Of a DNA stretch of 12,447 nt, positions 8,690-12,447 are shown piece by piece. Every line of letters begins with the position of its first letter. The stretch's first letter is position 1. The notes under the pieces were generated by a model. The model was not told the origin of the DNA. It made no database searches and was given only the letters and a program-made list of their open reading frames with translations. The position numbers were made by a program, and so were the translations under genes. Source of the DNA: Larix sibirica (Eukaryota; Streptophyta; Pinopsida; Pinales; Pinaceae); NCBI GenBank assembly GCA_004151065.3, contig NWUY0300054621.1, positions 1 to 12,447 of the forward strand. The letters are read 5' to 3'.

Positions 8690-10059
8690 ATCTGGGAAGA
8701 AGATTGTTTTGATTATAGAAAGAGAGATCCATTTTTATATCTAACATGTGAGCAAAAATACTAAGAATTTCTTAGTAAAAGAATTTTCCCTATTAACAAG
8801 TTTTCATGTTAAGATTATACTCCACTGGGCTTCATTTCAACAAATCGTTGCAAAGCTGTTTAAATCTTTTGAAGAGAGCATAATTATTTTGTGAATGTGA
8901 CCTATCATCATCTCCTTAAAAATATCCCTCAAATTGGCAATAGGATTTTGACAATTTCTATTGGAATGGAAACTCCAAGTGCATGTTGATATTTGGTTGT
9001 ATATTCATCAAAAAAGATCATTTTATTGAGGGGGTTATCAGAAACTATCACCTATTCTATTATTGGGAGACATCTTGGGTTCCTTCCCTTGAAAAAATCA
9101 AGTCTCATTTAAGATTTGAAACTATCCATTGTAATCACAAAGACATTAAGTTATAATTTTCTAAGTCACCCAACATAAAAGAGCTAGAGTGATTATCATC
9201 ACTGGCCATTGTTTTCTTTGGGTTGAGTGTATCTTTTCGTGGTGAAATCTCATTTGTAAATGTGGGGAATAGCATATTTTCTCATTGGTGGCTTTAGAGA
9301 AACTAGAGTGATTATAATCACTGGTACCCTAATGATACACTAACTTGTCTTGGGTGCAATTGATTCTTGTGATGACTAGCATTAAAATCTAAGTAATTAC
9401 CTAATTCTAAGTCATTCTTAGAGAAGCATCATCTTCTCCACACATAACTAATAATCCATACTTTTAATCTGTGATTTGAGTTTAATATAGATTGCTTATA
9501 CTTAGTGGAATGACATTATCTTGTGCCATTCGATTTTAAATTTTGCTGGTACTCCATTTATTTTTTCCTTTCAGAAATTTGATTTTGTGGAAATGACATT
9601 GTGTATTTTGCAAAGTGCATCTACTTGATGATATATGATGGGCATGATTTGATTTTCTTATTTGACCATTGGAATAATTGTCCAGAGTTATTATTTTCAA
9701 AACACTAAGTAACACATCGACATTTTCAATGAAGATTATACAATATGTCCTTTTCGTTGCTTGGGTAGAAGATATGTGTCCTATGTCTATAAATAACGAC
9801 AAAGATCCATAAGTTTGTAGTCCTTTTTGTTGGGAAAGCTACCCATTTGAAAACAGTTGGTTGGATAACCTTTGAGATGAAAGTGCAGACAATTGTTTTT
9901 GGATAGCAAGATGTTGTTTTCAAGGACACCACTGTTATTCACTCTTGTACCCGACAAGTAGTATTGCATCTGACGTTTCTTTGAACATGGAATCATGACC
10001 CACGTACCTTTGAGTATATCAAGGACCCCCATAGGAAACCTGAAACCTGTCCATTCAAG
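8690..10059. other. No recognisable gene
   Basis: Three overlapping minus-strand open runs (9536-9802, 9726-9932, 9787-10032) are each 68-88 codons but lie in different frames and carry no motif I know. They could be one heavily frameshifted gene or simply chance. A 22-base sequence occurs twice, at 9184-9205 and 9303-9324, with one mismatch. Confidence 0.4.
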
Positions 10060-10074
10060 CCTAGGTTGGGGGAA
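10060..10074 (+). other. Polypurine-tract-like sequence before the 5' LTR region
   Basis: CCTAGGTTGGGGGAA closely resembles the polypurine tract at 12400-12415 (CCTAGTATGGGGGCGA): both share CCTAG, two variable bases, then TGGGGG. A polypurine tract normally precedes only the 3' LTR, so a copy upstream of the 5' LTR is unexpected. It may be the end of an earlier tandem copy or a chance G-rich run. Confidence 0.35.
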
Positions 10075-10209
10075 TACAAAATATTGAGCTTAAATGTTAT
10101 GATTTATGAGTATTTTTCACTGTAGTACATGGTTTGAAATGTTAAACATGCTTTATATCATGTTCATGATTATGTATTGATGGATGTACGTTACTTTTGT
10201 ATTTTCAAT

Positions 10210-10563
10210 TGATGCCATTATATATGTTATGGTTAATGGTGACTGTGCTATACTTGAACATTAATAATATCAAATCACCTTTAATTGAGATTTGTGTCTA
10301 GTTGTCATCCACTCTTATCCCTTGGACACCTCCCATTAAAGTCAGTGGTACCTATGTATACTTAGGGTTGTTTTCAGATAGCCCTAAGCAAAATATTGGC
10401 TCCCCCTTGGATAGTCAAGACTTGTTTATTGTTGGATCTAGGAAGCCAAAAGTGACAATCTCTCTTTCATTATTGACACGTTGGGTTGGGATTTCATAGT
10501 TGTGTTAAGTTATCAACCAATCAACTTTTCCATCTTCTTAGGCTGCTAGTTTGTGGATCAACA
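10210..10563 (+). mobile_element. Probable 5' LTR of a decayed LTR retrotransposon (right edge firmer than left)
   Basis: The right edge is set by a terminal CA at 10562-10563, four bases before the primer-binding site. The left edge is tentative. TGATGCC at 10210 begins a stretch with ATGTTATG and then GTGAC, in the same order and roughly the same spacing as the first 30 bases of the 3' LTR (TGTTGTAACATAATGTTATG, then GTGAC). This would make the LTR about 354 bp. The open run at 10302-10499 has no known motif. Because only 32 bases of the 3' LTR are in the window, LTR-LTR identity cannot be measured. Confidence 0.45.
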
Positions 10564-10566
10564 TAT

Positions 10567-11319
10567 ATGGCGTCGTTTTCGAGGAAGGCAAGCCTTACCT
10601 AGTTATCCTTCAACGATATATCTTTTGGTGAAGTTAATAATCTTCATCTGGCGAGTCCACATCTTGACTTCACTAAGGAAAGATTACCCAGAGGTGACTC
10701 CACTGGGAAGCAAACCCCAAAGTATGAATATTTCTCCTTTTGTTTTGATTTGGATACGAAGAATGGATCTACATGGTTTCTCATGCAAAAAATGGGAGGC
10801 ACTCTTGGTCATTTGGACTTTACATATATCCCAAAACCTCATCAAGTATTTCATTTTAGTTTATGGAAAACACATGCTCCTATATTTCGATATCATGATT
10901 TAGAACCCCCATCATTTGTCCATGGTTTCCTTAACTTCATTATAAAATGTAGCTTAACCCATGAGGGTGAAGTCATGAAGATGTTTTCCCTATATATCCC
11001 GAGGAATTGTAGGGGATGGTATTCTAGTTTTCCTCCAAGAAGCATACCTTCATTTTTGCTCTTCTAGTAGCTTTTCAAGAGACTTGGATGGATCATAGAA
11101 GATCAATGGAAGGATTTAGATGATGCTGACCTTTGGGTTCATAGTTTTCAAATGAAGGAAATTGAAATCGATAATTTACAACAACAATATGAACTCAAAC
11201 CTTCTAGAACCCTCTTTAATGAGATCAATGCTCATCAAGAGTCATTGTTGCATTTATTTAACCTTATTAGGGGAAGTGTCACAAACTTAATACGTTTAAT
11301 CTCTTCTCAGAGCTTGTAA
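10567..11319 (+). pseudogene. Gag-like protein of an LTR retrotransposon, interrupted by stops
   Basis: Gag forms the virus-like particle that packages retrotransposon RNA. Frame 1 reads from an ATG at 10567 that overlaps the PBS, meets a TAG at 10600-10602, and is then open to a double TAG at 11065-11070. The same frame resumes to a TAA at 11317-11319. The diagnostic block is at about 10960-11055: LTHEGEVMKMFSLYI, then RGWYSSFPPRSIPSF. This fits the Gypsy-type Retrotrans_gag pattern of an acidic residue, a hydrophobic MKMF-like helix, a GWY core and LPxxSIxSF. The part after the double stop (FKRLGWIIEDQWKDLDDADLW onward) looks like its natural C-terminal continuation. No CCHC zinc knuckle is visible. 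The ancestral start is uncertain: the ATG in the PBS is in frame, but a later start is possible. It is non-functional as it stands. Confidence 0.75.
10568..10585 (+). other. Degenerate primer-binding site for tRNA-Asp
   Basis: The sequence matches 14 of 18 positions of the plant tRNA-Asp type PBS (consensus TGGCGCCGTTGCCGGGGA, complementary to the tRNA 3' end). The mismatches are at positions 6, 11, 12 and 15; three of the four are C-to-T or G-to-A changes, as expected from cytosine methylation and deamination. It lies four bases after the probable LTR end and just before the Gag frame, which fixes the orientation of the element as plus. Confidence 0.72.
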
Positions 11320-12058
11320 ATGACTATGATCCTAAAGATGTAACCCATGATCAATCTATCATTGAAAATCCTAGTCCATCCTTAGGAGAGGTTCCCATTG
11401 ATGAAGAGCTTATTTTGGAATCCCCTAGGGTATCCTTAGATCAAGCCCCTCAAATGGATGAGAGCTCTTCCTAACTAGTTTGTTCAAGTTTCCATAATGC
11501 ATCTCATGAGAAACCCTTCAATAAACAAAGAAGCCATAAATTGTCTTAGCAACAATTATTTCACGTCACAAGAAATTGAAAGGGCTCTGCAAAGGAGCAT
11601 TTTAAGGGCTTTATCTTCGATTCCCCCTAATAATGAGAACTCAAACATAACTTGTGGTTTAAGAGACCAAGATGACACAATCTTTGAAGAAAATCCTAGT
11701 TCATATTTTAATAGTCCTTGTGAGGAATCTTTAGAGGATTTTTGGAAGAGTCTTTGGATCAACAATCTCATGATGATGGTGCAATTGACAATATTCTTGC
11801 AGGTCAAGATCAAGTATCTTTAGAACCCCTATCATCTTGGGATTGGTGCCTAAATGCTTATGAGGATTCTATTTCTGAACCTTCTAAATTTGATGAGGTG
11901 TCTCCTTCAACTCTTGATCAAAGCCCTTTGGCTATATGCATGTAGAAGATGGTCAATCTGAGTCCCATCCATATGATGTTGATCTTAGTGATTTCTTCAA
12001 CCAAGGTCTTTTATCTTATGAAGAATTGGGGTCAACAACCTTAAGTGAAGCGGAGTAA
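11289..12058 (+). pseudogene. Acidic Ser/Asp/Glu/Pro-rich tail following Gag, frameshifted
   Basis: After Gag the protein-like signal continues but hops frames: frame 3 at 11289-11474, frame 1 at about 11479-11760, frame 3 at about 11742-11945 and frame 2 at about 11939-12058. Each segment is polar and acidic and full of Ser, Pro and Asp. Degenerate motifs recur: ENPS twice (11370 and 11690 regions, sharing the 12-mer GAAAATCCTAGT) and SLDQAP, SLDQQS and TLDQSP. Hydrophobic content is low, which suggests a disordered region. No aspartic-protease DTG/DSG, no YxDD reverse transcriptase box, and no integrase HHCC or DDE pattern was seen. The role is unknown. The tail replaces the space where pol would normally stand. 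Confidence 0.5.
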
Positions 12059-12415
12059 GCTACCTTCTTTCAATTGAAACTCCCATCCCAACCTTTGGAA
12101 TCTACCAATATTGTTTCATTATCAAATCAAGTTTTTACATTCAAACATCTCAGTAAGGAGCCTTATGAATGCCGAGGGGTCAGTGGTGAAATGTCACATC
12201 TCCATTTTCAACCATCCTTCATGAATAATATATATCAATCAATTTCAGATCAGTTTCAGCCTCGGCACGATCTCATTCTACATCATTCTGATCTTTTCTC
12301 AATATTTAAGCAACAAGTTGGGGTAATCCCAATTTCCGGTTTCTCAATTTCTAATTTATCCCTAACTTGTTGCACTAAGAGTAGCGAGGTACTCTACATC
12401 CTAGTATGGGGGCGA
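12059..12415 (+). other. 3' part of the element's internal region, open in frame 2
   Basis: Frame 2 has no stop from 12059 to the window end (130 codons), running through the polypurine tract into the LTR. It may be the end of the tail protein, since it shares the frame of the preceding segment, separated only by the TAA at 12056-12058. No motif is recognised, and the composition is less acidic than the tail. A long open frame in AT-rich DNA is notable but does not prove coding. Confidence 0.3.
12403..12415 (+). other. Polypurine tract
   Basis: AGTATGGGGGCGA lies immediately before a TGTTG that fits an LTR start. Plus-strand DNA synthesis in LTR retrotransposons is primed at a purine run in exactly this position. 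Two pyrimidines interrupt the run, consistent with decay. Confidence 0.6.
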
Positions 12416-12447
12416 TGTTGTAACATAATGTTATGTAACGTGACATT
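12416..12447 (+). mobile_element. Start of the 3' LTR (truncated by the window edge)
   Basis: TGTTGTAACATAATGTTATG begins with the canonical TG right after the polypurine tract. It contains the inverted repeat TAACAT-A-ATGTTA (12421-12433). The rest of the LTR lies outside the window. Confidence 0.55.

Larger units (their letters stand above)
10210..12447 (+). mobile_element. Decayed Gag-only LTR retrotransposon (TR-GAG-like), 3' end cut by window
   Basis: The order is LTR, tRNA-Asp PBS, Gag, acidic tail, polypurine tract, LTR, all on the + strand. The internal region from PBS to polypurine tract is about 1.85 kb, far below the roughly 4-6 kb or more needed for gag plus pol. Non-autonomous elements that keep only a Gag frame between LTRs are known in plants as TR-GAG elements and are thought to borrow enzymes from full-length relatives. 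The alternative is an ordinary Gypsy element that lost pol by internal deletion. The continuous protein-like tail right up to the polypurine tract argues for a dedicated Gag-only design, but does not settle it. Confidence 0.6.

Noticed and set aside
9536-10032. Three overlapping minus-strand open runs considered as one frameshifted retroelement gene
   Set aside because: I could not match any segment to Gag, protease, RT, RNase H or integrase landmarks, so no call was made.
10553-10903. 116-codon open run overlapping Gag in another frame
   Set aside because: The Gag core and its upstream continuation are in frame 1; this frame is a shadow of it.
11556-11813. Minus-strand 85-codon open run
   Set aside because: It is the complement of the acidic tail coding stretch and has no motif of its own.
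1-12447. CRISPR arrays, tRNA or rRNA genes, bacterial or phage defence systems
   Set aside because: No regularly spaced repeats, no tRNA-like cloverleaf and no prokaryotic gene organisation were seen. The window reads as plant repeat DNA.

Overview
The window looks like plant nuclear DNA from a large, repeat-rich genome; a gymnosperm (conifer-type) genome is my best guess, but nothing in the sequence proves it. Grounds: AT-rich DNA with long stretches lacking any intact gene, decayed retroelement proteins carrying many stops and frameshifts, a microsatellite of the kind common in plants, a candidate GT-AG intron, and a primer-binding site of the plant tRNA-Asp type. No bacterial operon structure, rRNA, tRNA or CRISPR array was seen. 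Nothing here is a confidently intact protein-coding gene.

Layout. 1-1330: possible 3' end of a host transcript on the + strand, with a well-formed candidate intron (616-789) in what looks like untranslated sequence. 1440-2000: a less AT-rich, pyrimidine-rich block that grades into a TATA-containing stretch and resembles a decayed LTR. 2090-2160: a compound microsatellite. 2161-3330: no recognisable gene. 3333-3945 (minus strand): a frameshifted relic of a DUF4283 plus zinc-knuckle protein, a type found in the ORF1 of plant L1-like LINEs. 3946-5980: unassigned sequence, including a purine-rich tract and two open stretches in one frame. 5980-7260: an AT-rich block with hairpins and a TATA box, possibly a solo or broken LTR. 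7549-7757: a tandem duplication of about 100 bp. 8000-10060: no recognisable gene.

10210-12447 holds the main object: a compact, decayed LTR retrotransposon on the + strand. It has a probable 5' LTR ending near 10563, a degenerate tRNA-Asp primer-binding site (10568-10585), a Gag-type reading frame, a long acidic Ser/Asp/Glu-rich tail, a polypurine tract (12403-12415) and the first 32 bases of a 3' LTR (12416-12447, cut by the window edge). The internal region is only about 1.85 kb and shows no protease, reverse transcriptase, RNase H or integrase signature. This is the layout of a non-autonomous, Gag-only element (TR-GAG-like), which would depend on enzymes from another element.
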